A stretch of 64,000 nt of DNA. Source: Diphasiastrum complanatum (Eukaryota > Streptophyta > Lycopodiopsida > Lycopodiales > Lycopodiaceae). Position 1 is the stretch's first letter; every line of letters begins with the position of its first letter. Shown in pieces: positions 33,511 through 47,674 of this stretch. The stretch spans positions 47,104,777 to 47,168,776 of the forward strand of contig CM055092.1 in the NCBI GenBank assembly GCA_029204225.1, read 5' to 3'. The position numbers and the translations under genes are program-made. The notes under the pieces were generated by a model. It did not search any database. It was not told the DNA's origin and saw nothing but the letters and a program-made list of their open reading frames with translations.

Positions 33511-33991
33511 TCAATAATACCCATGAGGGTCTTGTGGCCATTTTGGATAACCTTGTTCATTGACAATTAGGTAGTCGAGGCATTCCATCAGAGTATCCCA
33601 AGATAAAACTTGCTGATATGGCTCCTCATAGATTGGCACAACTGGTCCCAATGTCATAGACTCCCCCAAATCATAATGTGGATCAATAAGAGTGTTGTAC
33701 GAAGTCTGATCAAAAGAACTCAAGACCGTTCCTTCATTGTGATCATAGTGATTGAAACAAGCAAGCAACTCACGAGGGCATTTCTTAATTAGATGTGTGT
33801 GTGTGTGTGTGTGTGTGTGTGGTGTTTGCACGCGTATCAAATAGTGGATTCTTGACTTTAATCTTAATTGTATTAAATCTAGGAAGTTCATTTATTGTAT
33901 TGGTAAAATTTATATGACGTCTAACACGGGCATTGAAGCCTTCAACATTCCGTGTTGGCATGTTTAATGTACGGGGATCTTCGAGCTCCAA
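33511..33991 (-). pseudogene. Unrecognised ORF next to the GyL 3' LTR
   Basis: I do not recognise it. Two overlapping minus frames, 33991-33785 and 33891-33511, are joined through an (AC)n tract that shifts the frame. The first has MELEDPRTLNMPTRNVEGFN; the second ends HYDLGESMTLGPVVPIYEEP then WDTLMECLDYLIVNEQGYPK. It stops about 170 bp from the polypurine tract, the same env-like place as the ORF at 10.4-11.4 kb. I see no sequence likeness between the two. Confidence 0.4.
33794..33820. repeat. (TG)n microsatellite
   Basis: A tract of about 27 bp that interrupts the minus-strand ORF remnant. Confidence 0.9.
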
Positions 33992-36383
33992 CGCCTATTC
34001 ATCTCTGTATGTGCCTGTCTATACCTTCTATTTCTGCCACTCGCTTTATCTTTATCTCTCTTCATGCCAGTAGCATTGTTGATATGCACCATTGTCACTT
34101 GCACATCTTAAGCTAAAGGTGAGAGCTACACTTGAGGTTTCCATATTGTAATACGTCGAAAGGTTTTTTTCATTAGAGAGCTATCAATATATGAGTGATC
34201 TTTAGCCCCGAATGTGTAGGTAGGAAGATTCAAATAAAGATGACAAGTGATTGTTTCCACATATATCTTTTGATCAGGTTGCTATGCCAACTTGAGTGTA
34301 ATTCTTGTTTACTATCTCAGGTTTTTGCCTTCGTAAACAAAGTTGTTCGTGCACATATGTTCATTGTGTGCTTGAAGCGATTGCTTGTTCTACAATAGGG
34401 GAGATTCTATAAACATAACATGCCATCTTGATGACTGAGGCTTAGTTCACCTTGCTCTATCTTCAATTGCACACATTTGTTCTCCTACAAATGGCATTGC
34501 CATGTCATCTCGATTTTCATCTCTAATTAGAGCCTCAATGTTCACAACTCGGTGATAATTGGCTCTGCACTGATCCTATGTCCAAACTTTCCACAACGAC
34601 ATGGCAAGCAAGCTGTGAACAAAATATCATGTGTATTCCTTAGTGATTGTTTGAAATATTATCTCCTTAGAAATGGATTTTCCTAGTGTAGGTCCTTGCA
34701 TGTTGTGATGATTGGTGCTCTTTTGGGGCTGAAATAAGTATGTGGATATTTAAATTTATGAGCAAATAAAGGAAAGTGCACCCAAACAAGTACCTCCATC
34801 TTAAACATCCTTCATGATATTTGGATAAAACAACTAGGTGGTTTTGAAACTTTTGTACATAGGAGTATGAGGACATGTGACTCTACTCATACCTTGTGGA
34901 GAATCAATAGAAATCCTTGTGAGAAATAAATGGAAACACCCAGCTTATCCCATTGATTATCAACAATATTTCCATAGCTTATGTGGTTGGGTAGCAAAAG
35001 CTTAGACATTTTAGCATAATAAACAAAAATTAAAAAATTAAAAATCGATTGTTCTTGTAGATAAAGTCATCATTAGATGGAGTAAGTGGTAACCTATGCT
35101 TGAGAGATAGGTTGGGTCAAAATAAAGTCATCACTAGATGGCACAACTCATAACCTATGCTTGTTGACACATAAGTTGGGTGAGATCTACATGAATTGAA
35201 AATTTGAAAAAATTGATTACTGGCCAAATGTGACACATATAGCAAAACGTTCTAATACCTTGCTCTTGGAAGCAAGGTGAAGAGTAGCATCCTACCTTGA
35301 GGCTGGCCCCTCGTGTGAGTTTAACCTCCCTCCATGCAAAAAAAAGGCTCATTTTCAAAAGTACCTCTCTCGCTCTCTCATGCAAAAAAGAAAGAAAGAG
35401 CATCTCATGCTTTCATATGAGCTTTCAAGCATGTCCTTTTCAACTCCCATAGAGACGGGCCTAGGCCCGGCCTCTTTATCTCTTTTTTTTTAATTCTATT
35501 TTTCACTCAATTTTGCTGTACCATTTTAAAAAGAGTCAATCAAGTGGCCAAACCCTTTCCATTAAGTTAAAAGGACCCCGTTCGGTTACTAACAAACTAC
35601 AGTTACGCTAACTAGCTGTAGTTCAGCTAACAAACTACGGTTAGGTTCGGGTATATGTGTATGGTGACTCTGTTATCTGCCTTAACAAACTGGGTTTTCC
35701 GTTAAATTACCCACCTAACACGTTAACTGGATTTAATTATTTACGTCAAACTATTTTACGTTAGCTTTGCGAGCACGTCTGGCTAATCGACAAGCCCATC
35801 CATCCATTCGACTATGGTGAAATGTCCTTACCAGAACTCATAGCTACTATTTGTAGCTGCCAGTTAGCTTTGAGCCTCTGATGCTTGGAGATGGAGGTGG
35901 TGTTCGCCAAAGCAACTAACCAAGGTAAGGATCTTGTACGCCGGTTGCTTTTATTGTCAAAGATGTCATGCATTTATGCATCATTTCTTTTTCGCACAAA
36001 GATAAGAGGTATTTTTACTCAATGATGTTTATTATTTAGTGGTAGCGTGCAAGAAGGTTTCACTTCATTGTTTACGTCAAGATTCTTGCCCCTTTAGCAT
36101 CTCTTATTATAGCTAGTGCGCCTTTGGCACTGATGGATCCGTGATTGATTCTGAGTGGATCTGCTTCAGGGCACGGTCGTGTTCATAATATTTGGAACTC
36201 TTCGTCAGTTGACAAGCAAGCTTGAGGGCAACGACGAAACCCGATCTGTAAAGAGTCATGGATGCAGCAGCAACTATTGTTTGAGGCACTGTGCCGTTTT
36301 GATCTCAGAGATCTGTGGTTCAACATTTATTCGATTTTGTACCACATCTATTGCTTGCCCCTACCTGCATCGAGCGATCAAAT
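33992..36383. other. Intergenic stretch and presumed 5' region of the AMMECR1-like gene
   Basis: No gene is recognisable in 33992-35880. From about 35890 a 5' untranslated exon is possible: a donor-like CAAG/GTAAGG at about 35924 and an acceptor-like CTTCAG/GG at about 36170 would remove 250 bp, leaving a short upstream ORF. Without transcripts this is only a suggestion. No clear TATA box could be assigned. Confidence 0.35.
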
Positions 36384-38907
<2,524 letters not shown>

Positions 38908-40210
38908 CGATGTAAGGATTTGTAAGTTGTAGCAGATGAAAAGGGCATTAAATTTGATTTCTAGATACATTTGTGGTGAGTTTCCCACATTTGATTGCTT
39001 CTTTGGAAGCTATTTGTTGGTGATATTTGAGACATTCCAAGTTATTCAAAGCCTAGCAATGTTTGGAAAGCCATCTTTTGCTAGGTTCCATTCATTTGCG
39101 TACAATTATACATAAAATATTAATGCAATTGCGGTATTGAAATTGGTGATGTAACGACTATCAACATGCATATTAAAGGTAACAAGACTTTCTTATTGAG
39201 CTATGTAGATGTATTTAAGTGAGATTGTTGATATTGATTTATCTTTGCTGGCTCCAACGTGATTGTAATCTGCAACCTTCTGCCGTTAACAGTTCATAGT
39301 AGTGCTTTATCCTTTCGGTGAGTTAAGCTGTTTATTCAATTTTGATTTTTCAAGGGAAAACTATCATTTAGTATATATCAGTTAACCTGTTTTATCTATG
39401 TAATGCAGCCATGCACGGCCTTCATCAACCATGACAAGCATCTTTGTTCACTGAACTTTGTTACTCTTCACTTTGCAATAGCTAGTTGAAGTTTTTCTTA
39501 AGTAGGATTGTTTAATCGAATTAGGTTTTGTGGTCAAACCACTGTCAACAAACAATTGCAACTTTAGAATTTAATAACAATTGTAGCACTAAAATATGAC
39601 GACTCTATTGCCGAATATGATTTCTTCCCTGGAGCATGTGCTTTGTATGTAAAGTCAGGCAATGGTGGTTGGTGCTTTTCTTGCAACTTTCTTGCTTGAC
39701 ATTTTATCAAGTCTGAATTTTTGCTTGCAAGATTTATTTTACTACTTGTGTCATTGATGCTGACCAAGTAGTTTACAAGCCCTCGATCAAGTGCATTATG
39801 TTCATCTTGCTTGTCCTTTCACCAAATACATAACATCATGTCAAACAATATGCACTTTTTAGTAACATCTAGGAAAGTTGTAGGATAAGAGTTGAAAGTA
39901 CTTTTTTTCAAAAGATGAAACAATATTGGCTTGTCATGTCTTTTGTGTTCGAAGGATATGATTAAATGTTGTATATATTACATGTAAACCAGGGCCCAAA
40001 AGTCAATAATGTTATCTTTTTACTATGGTCACATGGTCTTGTACCCTCATGCCGGTGTAGATGTCATTAAATCATTCCATGTCTAACCTCCAAGGCTAGA
40101 TCAACGCGTTAGGGGGCAGCTTGAGGTACATGATAAGTGGTGGGAAAGCACATTCATACCATGATCATGTACATATATCAATGGTTATACTAGAGTATAA
40201 ATGGCCCCCA

Positions 40211-40250
<40 letters not shown>

Positions 40251-41107
40251 GGCATTGTGAGTTATATTGGAGACTTCATATGAGTCTTCATTGGTATATT
40301 GAGTCTAAGTGAGTTGAAAGTTTGGAGTGGTGTTGGTGTGTTACACCTCCTTGAGAGATGTCTAAGAAATGTCATGGACTTGTTTTGTACCTTTTTCTTT
40401 TTCATTAAGCTTTGTGTGTTTCTTCTGTGCAATATTTGATTTATATGATCATATTGATGTTTCGAATTGTGTTTTTTAGAGCTTGTGATATCTTTGTTAG
40501 TGGGCTGTCAAAATGGTATGCAAACATGCTATTTCCAACAATTGGTACTAATGCTTGCAACCAAGCATTTTGCAAAAAGATGAAATTTTGATCAATTGTC
40601 ACACTTAATTTTATGGCATGGATTTTGATAGTTGCTTGGGTTGGTACCCCATGTTCATACTGAAGCACTTTGAGCTACAAAAAAACATGCCCATTGTGTA
40701 TTTATGTATTATAAAATTTGAAAACCAAACCACTTTACAAAGATAACTTGGATATAAACTTGATGTGTCATTTATTGACCAAATGATGTGTTTAGTTTAA
40801 TTTTCTAGTGATACTTTAGAATTGAGAAGCTATGAACTTTTTGTGAAAATTTGTTATTAACATTAATTATTTCGGATGATTTTGGTTTGGTGGATAGCTT
40901 ATTCTATGCAAGATAGCAAACACAAATAGTGATTAATTTATCAAATTTGAAAGGAAAATTGGTAAATATCAAAGCATGTGGCATTATTGAAATTAGAAAT
41001 CATTTCTTTTTTATCCATAAAAAAAAATAAATTCTTTTATCTTTTGTATACATAGTTACACAATTAGTAATGGTTATACACAACGTATACAACTTAGCAA
41101 CGCCATG
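38908..41107. other. Intergenic stretch after the AMMECR1-like gene
   Basis: The first few hundred bases presumably hold the 3' untranslated region. No clear AATAAA site was found. The rest is AT-rich with only chance open frames, apart from a (GT)n tract at 40214-40248. Confidence 0.5.
40214..40248. repeat. (GT)n microsatellite
   Basis: A pure tract of about 35 bp. Confidence 0.95.
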
Positions 41108-41808
41108 TGTGAAGAATTGCCAAAAATTGGCAAATCTAGCTTGATCAAAGACCATGTAGAACATTGTAAATATTGTGTATAATTGGGTTCCACACATGTA
41201 AGGCCAAGATGCCACGTGGCAACCCACTCCTAATGTAGGTTAGGTCAAGTTAAGAGTGTTGGTCATGTCTATTTGGTGGTCATCCCTACTTTATAGGACC
41301 TACACCTAAGTTTAAGGTGAAAATTTGACCAACTAGCTACCTACCGAGCATAACTCTAGGATCTAGGCTAGCGTTTCATTTTAGGGCAAGAAGGGTGAGT
41401 TAACTTCCTTATTACATGCTGCAAATCCACCTAACTTAAAAAAGAAAGTCGAATTTGCTATGTATTCCAAGCTCCCATAGTGAAAAGATAAAATTTGTTT
41501 GGAGCTCATTGGCAATCTCAAGTTAGTTCACTATGTACATTGAGTTTTTGTTATCATAATGAAACCAAATCAATTTCTACTTGTTTCTCAGGTTGAAGGC
41601 CGTACTACAGCCTATAGTACACACATGTGGCTCGGATTTCAATGTTGATCAATGCTTTTGATTGTTAATGCTTGTTGTTTGTCAAATTGCCAATCTAGAT
41701 CAACGTTTTTGTGTCTAGTTTTTTTGATAGATTGATAAGCAAGCATCCAATCACTCTTGTGGATCTTTTGTAGATCCATTTATGGTCCTAAAGTACAGTA
41801 CTTTCACA
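41108..41808 (+). repeat. 5' LTR of copia C
   Basis: It starts TGTGAAGAATTGCC and ends CTTTCACA, an inverted terminal match. The start is repeated exactly at 44946 after a purine tract (GTGAAGAATTGCCAAAAATT). Length 701 bp. It contains a plausible poly-A/U5 region, but no site was assigned. Confidence 0.85.
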
Positions 41809-41822
41809 TGGTATCAGAGCCA
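41809..41822 (+). other. Copia C primer-binding site
   Basis: TGGTATCAGAGCCA directly follows the LTR end, the usual plant copia site for the initiator methionine tRNA. Confidence 0.92.
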
Positions 41823-42589
41823 AGTACAAGAGCATAAGTCATTGATCTAATGCAAATCTATTTTTAGCAAGTTTTGGTGCTAAAAACTAGTATTGAGAGG
41901 GCAAGCTAGAATCTTGATTTTGGTGAGGAGATTTGATCCCAAACTTGTTAGGGGTCCAAATCCGTACTATCCACATGTGTGGGCACCTCTGAACCTGCAT
42001 TTAATGCATGGTATTCATTTGATCCAAAGAAATTCAATGTGTGAGCTTTTCATGTAATTTTTGGTGGAAATCTTAGGATAAGCTACCAAGATTGAGTGCC
42101 ATTGATTAGATTTGACATAGGGTCATGAGATCTATGTAATCTAGGCTGAAATCAGGTCCTCTAAACTTGTTTTACAGGTCTTGAAAGTACATCAAAAAGT
42201 GTGAGGGAGATTTAGTCATGTTATTGAAAATAGCCAAAATTGACATGATTTGATTGTAAGTAGATTTCACATCATCTTATTTTCATTCCAACTTTGTGAG
42301 AGAGTGCTAGAACTGAGATTATAAGTCCATTTGTTGGATTAGAAATCTAATTTGAGTGAAACATTAAAAGAGAGAGACCTTGGTGAGTTTCTAGAGACAA
42401 TCAAATTCATTTCCTGGCAAGATTTTTTTGAAAGTAGTTTTCACTTCATCTTATCTTCATTCCAGCCTTGTGAGGGAGTGATAGAACTGTGATTATAAGT
42501 CCATTTGTTGGATTAGAAATCAAATTTGAGACCTTTGTGAGTTTCAAGTCAATCAAATCTATTTCTTGTTTGTAGAAGTCACTAGTAAG

Positions 42590-43489
42590 ATGGGATCTGC
42601 TGGAACATACCTTCTAGAAGCTAGTGAATTGAATTCTACAAATTATGCTATTTGGAAGGTTAGGATGGAGTCACTCTTGGTGCTCCAAGACCTTCATGAG
42701 TTCTTGATTGAAGATGAAGATGAACCTCTAGGTGCACAGGAGTTAGCTAGATACAAGAAGAGATCTAGGCTTGCACTTCATTGTGTGAAGATGAATGTGA
42801 GCAATGATTTGTTGAGAGAAGTATCAACATGTACTAGTGCTAAAGAGGCTTGGGAGTCTTTAAAGTCAATCTATGAATCTAGTAACACTTCAAGAGTACT
42901 CATGCTTAGAAATCAGATTTTGCAAAGCATGAGGAGAAGTGAGGAGAGAGCACATGATTATGTACTCAGAATCAAGTATCTAAATAGGGAGTTGGCTTCC
43001 ATTGGAGAGAAGATTCATGATAGAGAGCTTGTACAAATTGTTCTTAATGGTCTAGGAGATGACTTTGCAAATTTGGTCCAAAGTTTTGCCATCCAAGACA
43101 CTTTGCCAACTATAGAAAAACTTCACAATGTATTAGTGGCTGAAGAGTGTAGGATGCTCTACATCAAAACAAGAATGAGTTCATTGTCTTTGCAGGATGG
43201 AGATGAGAAAGCCAATTTGTCATTCAAGGGCAAAAAGAAGACCAATGGAAAGAAGAAAAATCCCAAGGAGGCCAAAGAAGAGGACGATGCATCAAGCTCA
43301 AAGGACAAGTCAAAGCAAAAATGCTTCTTTTGTGAAAAGAAGGAACATTATGCATCTGAATGCTACAAGAGGCTAAGAGCACAAGTGGAGGAGGACATAC
43401 AAGGAAACCTTGCAAAGGAGGAGGAGGATGAAGTAGATGTATTCTTGATGGCATCTACATCCTCACCAACAAGCAATAGCAATTCATGA
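42590..43489 (+). CDS. Intact copia gag (element C)
   Basis: The protein has 299 residues from the ATG at 42590; the frame is open further upstream but without ATG. It begins MGSAGTYLLEASELNSTNYA and has the gag (UBN2-type) block: YAIWKVRMESLLV, KEAWESLKSIYESSNTSRV, LRNQILQSMRRSE, LASIGEKIHDRELV and VLNGLGDDF. A lysine-rich linker leads to a complete CCHC knuckle CFFCEKKEHYASEC (residues 245-258). The protein would assemble the particle and bind element RNA. It is unbroken although the rest of the element is defective, so it could have been kept by use in trans. It ends in a single TGA in frame with the protease. Confidence 0.9.
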   Translation: MGSAGTYLLEASELNSTNYAIWKVRMESLLVLQDLHEFLIEDEDEPLGAQELARYKKRSRLALHCVKMNVSNDLLREVSTCTSAKEAWESLKSIYESSNTSRVLMLRNQILQSMRRSEERAHDYVLRIKYLNRELASIGEKIHDRELVQIVLNGLGDDFANLVQSFAIQDTLPTIEKLHNVLVAEECRMLYIKTRMSSLSLQDGDEKANLSFKGKKKTNGKKKNPKEAKEEDDASSSKDKSKQKCFFCEKKEHYASECYKRLRAQVEEDIQGNLAKEEEDEVDVFLMASTSSPTSNSNS

Positions 43490-44245
43490 GACAATTGGTG
43501 GATCGACAGTGGGGCTAGCTCCCACATGTCTTGTGAAAAGGACTTTTTCTCAACCTTACAATCATTCAATGATGGTAAAAAAAATTTTTTTACTACAAAT
43601 GATGAAGAGTGTAGGATAGATGGTGTTGGCACCATCTCTTTGTGTCTAGAATCCTCAAAATGCATGGATCTAGAAAATGTCCTTTATGTACTATCAATCA
43701 CCAGGAATATGCTTAGTGTTGGTCTACTCTTAGAAAGTGGTTTGGATGTCCACTTTAAGTATGGTGTTTGTTTCATCTTGATGAATGATGTTTGCATTGC
43801 AAAGGGATTTAAACATGGAAGATTGTTTAAGTTGGAAGCTAGTGTTACTTTTGAAAGAATGAGCTTGACAAAGGAGGAGATCACTCAAGAGGAGAACTTG
43901 GCAAAGTGTGATCTTGCTTGCATTGAGGATGAGCATCAAAAGGAGGAAGATCTTGAGGATCAGCCTCAAAGCATGAGAGTTCCAAGTGAGTCCTCAATGA
44001 CAATGGCCGAGTCATCAAATTGCATGCAAATTGTCCATTCAAGTGTGCATCTTGCAAGGATGGTGAGCATTGGAGAGTCTACTATCTTTGAATACTTTTT
44101 GGATAGTATTAGTAGACATGGAGTGACTTGTTGCTTATCTTTAAGATCTATGATGTTTAGTACTTTGTATGACAAGACAATGAAAATTGATGCTTTCAAA
44201 TCTTCAATTGTTGTTGATAAAGCAATTGGATTACTATTTTTGTAA
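43490..44245 (+). pseudogene. Copia C protease remnant and unplaced tail
   Basis: Directly after the TGA at 43487-43489, in the same frame, comes WWIDSGASSHMSCEKDFF with the complete D-S-G active site, followed by VLYVLSITRNMLSVGLLLESG as in copia protease. After about residue 120 the frame stays open to 44245, but it no longer resembles the pre-integrase or integrase: no RLGH, no C-x2-C-GK, no catalytic acids. This tail is probably non-pol sequence brought in by an internal deletion or replacement. Confidence 0.75.
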
Positions 44246-44735
44246 TAGTTTGAATAGTGTCATAAAAGATGAAACATCATTTATATTTGAAATATTTGGG
44301 TCCACATGTTTTGAGCATGATCATTCCAATGTAATGACCAAAGATTATCCTATTTCAATGATAGGAATAATGGTAGTGTTTTGCTCTTCAAGTAGAGATT
44401 GTAGAATATACTTGTTTTCCATCAAAGAAGTTGTCAATGGTGGAAATGTGATCTTTCAAGAGTGGAAGATTTGTAAACTTGAAGAAGCACATTTGGATCA
44501 ACACCTTATTCAATTCATTGATGGTTTGGAGTCAAGTCAAGTGGAGGAGCAAGCTCAAGACCCGAGGACTCCAAGAAGAACTATCAGTATCAAGATGGAG
44601 CCATCAAGGCTCAATCATATGGATCAAGCAATGAAAGTTGTCTTTGGCAACATTATGTATGCACTTAATAGTTTAATTGATGTATCTTCAAGTGCACAAA
44701 ATGACTTGGAATCTATGGCTTGGCATGATGTATAG
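44187..44735 (+). pseudogene. Unrecognised ORF in the 3' part of copia C
   Basis: A 182-residue open frame overlaps the end of the protease tail in another frame. Its second half (LDQHLIQFIDGLE, EEQAQDPRTPRRTISIKMEP) is charged like an integrase-RT hinge, but no pol motif is found. It may be a remnant of the hinge region or unrelated sequence. Confidence 0.35.
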
Positions 44736-44934
44736 TGTTTGAAGTGTGCTACATGTATATAGACACATTTATGGAACATCTTGTAAGGGATGCTTTATGA
44801 GGTGATGAAAGATCCTTCATGGACATCATTCTCTATTGGAGTTTCAAAAGTTTCTTGTTTGTAGCTGGATTTTTTAGCACTTCTAAAAGCTTTCATTCAT
44901 CTATCAAGAGAGTTGTAAATAGATCAAGCTAAAT

Positions 44935-44945
44935 TTGAGGAGGAG
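44935..44945 (+). other. Polypurine tract of copia C
   Basis: TTGAGGAGGAG immediately precedes the repeated LTR start TGTGAAG at 44946. Confidence 0.85.
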
Positions 44946-44988
44946 TGTGAAGAATTGCCAAAAATTGGCAAATCTAGCTTGATCAAAG

Positions 44989-45262
44989 AGTTAGAATTAA
45001 AGTAGAATCAATGTGCTACTGTACTGTGGGTCCTATCAGTGGATAAGGATCAGTTGGCCTCGCCACGAGGCAAGTCGATGGGACACGCGTCCCGCCAACG
45101 GCAACCTGGGTCATGCATGGGTTGCCTGAGTGAACAACTATATGTACAGTGTAATTTCATTTTGAGAAATATAGTTGCTATGTGAGCTTGCAGTGGAGAG
45201 TGTTTTCTGTCTGTGTTACTGTGTAGCATGATCTGTGTTCCTGTGCAAAGCAAATTCTAAGT
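44989..45262 (+). repeat. 5' LTR of copia B1
   Basis: It matches the B2 3' LTR (31876-32145) throughout. Short (274 bp), with ends AGTTAGAA and TTCTAAGT in place of TG and CA. The start abuts the truncated copia C LTR. Confidence 0.88.
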
Positions 45263-45275
45263 TGGTATCAGATCC
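45263..45275 (+). other. Copia B1 primer-binding site
   Basis: TGGTATCAGATCC directly after the LTR differs by one base from TGGTATCAGAGCC (G to T). Confidence 0.85.
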
Positions 45276-46160
45276 GTACAGGGAGTGTACACAGTACAAC
45301 ATCGTCGTCGAAGAGAGCTTCAGAAAAAGAGAAGTCTTCTAAGAAAAGTCAATGTATAGACAGTCGTTAGGTGTAAAAGGATTTGCAGAGGAGCTGCAAA
45401 GAGCAGTGATAGTGGCCATAGCAATTGACAGGACAAGATTTGGTGAAAAACTGAGAAAATTGTGAATTTCTCAGCCTCGGTGGGGTTTTGAAGCTTTCTC
45501 TGCAAAGTTGAACCGTGTGTGGTGAAATCCTTACCAAATCGTATGCCGTCAGTCCCATCAGATTGGTAGGCTAGGGCGACCTCAAGGAGGTTGAATTTGT
45601 AAGAAAAAAACTCAGAGTAAAGCTGAGAATTGCTTGGAAAAGAGCTGAAGAAGGGTTTCTTGGTAAAAATCAGAAAACTGTTGGAAAAACCAGTTGTTTT
45701 CAATCATTTCAAGGCCAAATACAGATCTGAAAAGTTCCTCCAGGGCGCAGAGATAGGGCGCAGCCAGCTACATATTTAGATTGGATCGAAAACGCTCCAA
45801 AATCGTGCAAGAACAAGCTGATTTGGCTTGAAAAGAAGCAAGAAATCAGGAAAGAGGAGGAGAGGTCGTGGAGGCCGTGAGGACTGGTCGCGCGCTTCAA
45901 AACCAAAGAACACATAGTGTTCCAAAGTGACACGTGCCTACAAGCACGTGGATCAGCGCACAAAGGCGCCCAGGACCGTATAATCTCCAGTCACATAGAT
46001 CGGTGGTAAAGATCGAGCCTCCAAGAACAGTTGTGGGCCGTTGGATCCAAGGTAGCCATTGGATTGAGGTGAAAGGGGATTTGAAAGGACCTGAAGGCTA
46101 TTGAAGGAAGATTGGCCATTCAACTTCATTAAAATTTTTTAAAATGAAACTGGAGTTGGG
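45276..46160 (+). other. Copia B1 leader, first part
   Basis: Untranslated leader between the primer site and the gag-only insertion. Frames on the minus strand here are not coding. It ends in TTGGG (46156-46160), the left copy of the target duplication. Confidence 0.75.
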
Positions 46161-47336
46161 TGTTGGCTGATTCTGACGAATCCCCAAGATACTCGGACAG
46201 AGCAACTCAAGAGCACCTCTCACCTTAGACCGAGGAGGTCTCTGAGAAGACGAGACTAATGAAGATTGAGAGCTGAGTATGAGAGCCGAGAAATACTAGC
46301 TAGGAAAAGACATGCAAGAACTATATAAGCCTCATGGTGAATCCCGAAAGATAGAATGACCATGTAGGAACTAGTATTTCTAAGCAAATGTAATAAATGC
46401 AAGTAGACCCCTCTTAAAGAAAGTAGAGTGAGCCACCTTTTGATGGTGACCTCTAGTGGAGAGCAATATTCCACTTGCAATTTGTGAAATGTGAAAATTC
46501 CACTAGGATGCCACCTAAGGAGCTCTCTTGCTTATTTAAGAGACTCTCTCTTTGTGAAGAGGAGCTTTTTGCATTGTATCTACTCCATGCTTAATAAGAA
46601 GATTTTCCATGAGTTTGATGCTACACTAAGCTCCTTGATCATGATGGTTTTCTTGAGTGATGCCCCTATGATCATGCCCTTCCATTCATATTGTGTGTGG
46701 TTGTGGATTTAGAGTGGATTAGTTTTCTTGCTTTCCTAGTTGTGGATTAGATTTCTTGTTTTCTTGTGGATTAATGTAGGAGCCAACATTCAAATAAACT
46801 AAAGAGACTAGAAATGTGGCATAAATCTTGCATATTCTCTAACATTCTAGTTCTTGATGTTCTTGGGATGTCAAAGAATCAAAAGGCTGGTTAGTTTCTT
46901 GATTCTTGGACTTCTAACATGCTGTAGATTAGTTTTGTTTCTTGTTTTTGTCAAGTTATGCAAGGTAGCTCAGTGTAAATGTAGTGTAGGCTTTGATTTC
47001 AGTCCGTTTTAAGTGCAGGTAGCTATAGAATCTGTAGAACGTTCATTGGTTTGCATGATGATATGTGAATGAGCGTTCTTGGCTTGCATCCATGTAGAAT
47101 GTAAGTGCGTTCAAGAGTGACGTCCCTGAGTAGTCCTCTGACAGGCAGGACATAAAGAAAATACTACAGAGTTATTCAGTCTGTTTCTGCCTGGCCTGGT
47201 TATTGTAACACATAAGAAACAGTCAAGTAGTGCCCAAACGAGCCTGGTAACAGGCAAGAAACGGTTTTGTAAGCAAGAAGCAGAAAAGTAAACAACAGAT
47301 CCTCTGGAGCAGGGGATCTGTCAACATTTGACCCGT
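46161..47336 (+). repeat. 5' LTR of the gag-only element
   Basis: It starts TGTTGGCTGATTCTGACG and ends GGATCTGTCAACA. The pairing TGTTG / CAACA gives inverted ends. A part near 46585 (CCATGCTTAATAAGAAG) resembles the Gy2 LTR near 57630, suggesting related R/U5 regions. After it comes TTTGACCCGTTGC; no standard primer site (TGG start) can be named. Confidence 0.9.
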
Positions 47337-47674
47337 TGCTGCTTGCATCACTCACATTCTGAAATGACATATGCTGCAAGACTATCTTGATTGGACCCAT
47401 GCACGCAATCTAAAATGTCTCCAGATCCGTTCATAGCTCAGAACGACCTGCACACACCATCCCCATGCCCTGCATACATCCTCAGCTCCTTCTACATGAT
47501 CCTCTACCCATAGCTTACCCATCGTCTCCACCTCCCTCCGTCACCATCTCAGCCGAGCACCCTGTCTCACGTCTCAATCGAACACCTTCTGTTCTATCTC
47601 AGCCGAGCCTCTCTCTCTTACCATCTTGACCGACGCAACGCAGGTGCATAAAAAAAAAATACTTTAAAATCTCA

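Larger units (their letters stand above)
41108..44988 (+). mobile_element. Copia retrotransposon C, gag-only, interrupted in its 3' LTR
   Basis: Order: 5' LTR 41108-41808, primer site 41809-41822, leader, intact gag, protease, an unrecognised ORF, purine tract 44935-44945, and the first 43 bp of the 3' LTR (44946-44988). Integrase, RT and RNase H are missing; the interior is about 3.1 kb. At 44989 copia B1 begins, so the remainder of the 3' LTR must lie beyond the window. Confidence 0.88.

Noticed and set aside
34195-35403. Several open frames of 67-82 residues
   Set aside because: No recognisable domain or coherent exon chain; treated as chance.
35565-35660. CCCGTTCGGTTACTAACAAACTAC-type sequence resembling a MITE end
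   Set aside because: No inverted partner or target duplication could be found nearby.
45050-45963. Minus-strand frames in the copia B1 LTR and leader
   Set aside because: They overlap a well-defined LTR and untranslated leader on the plus strand and have no motif.
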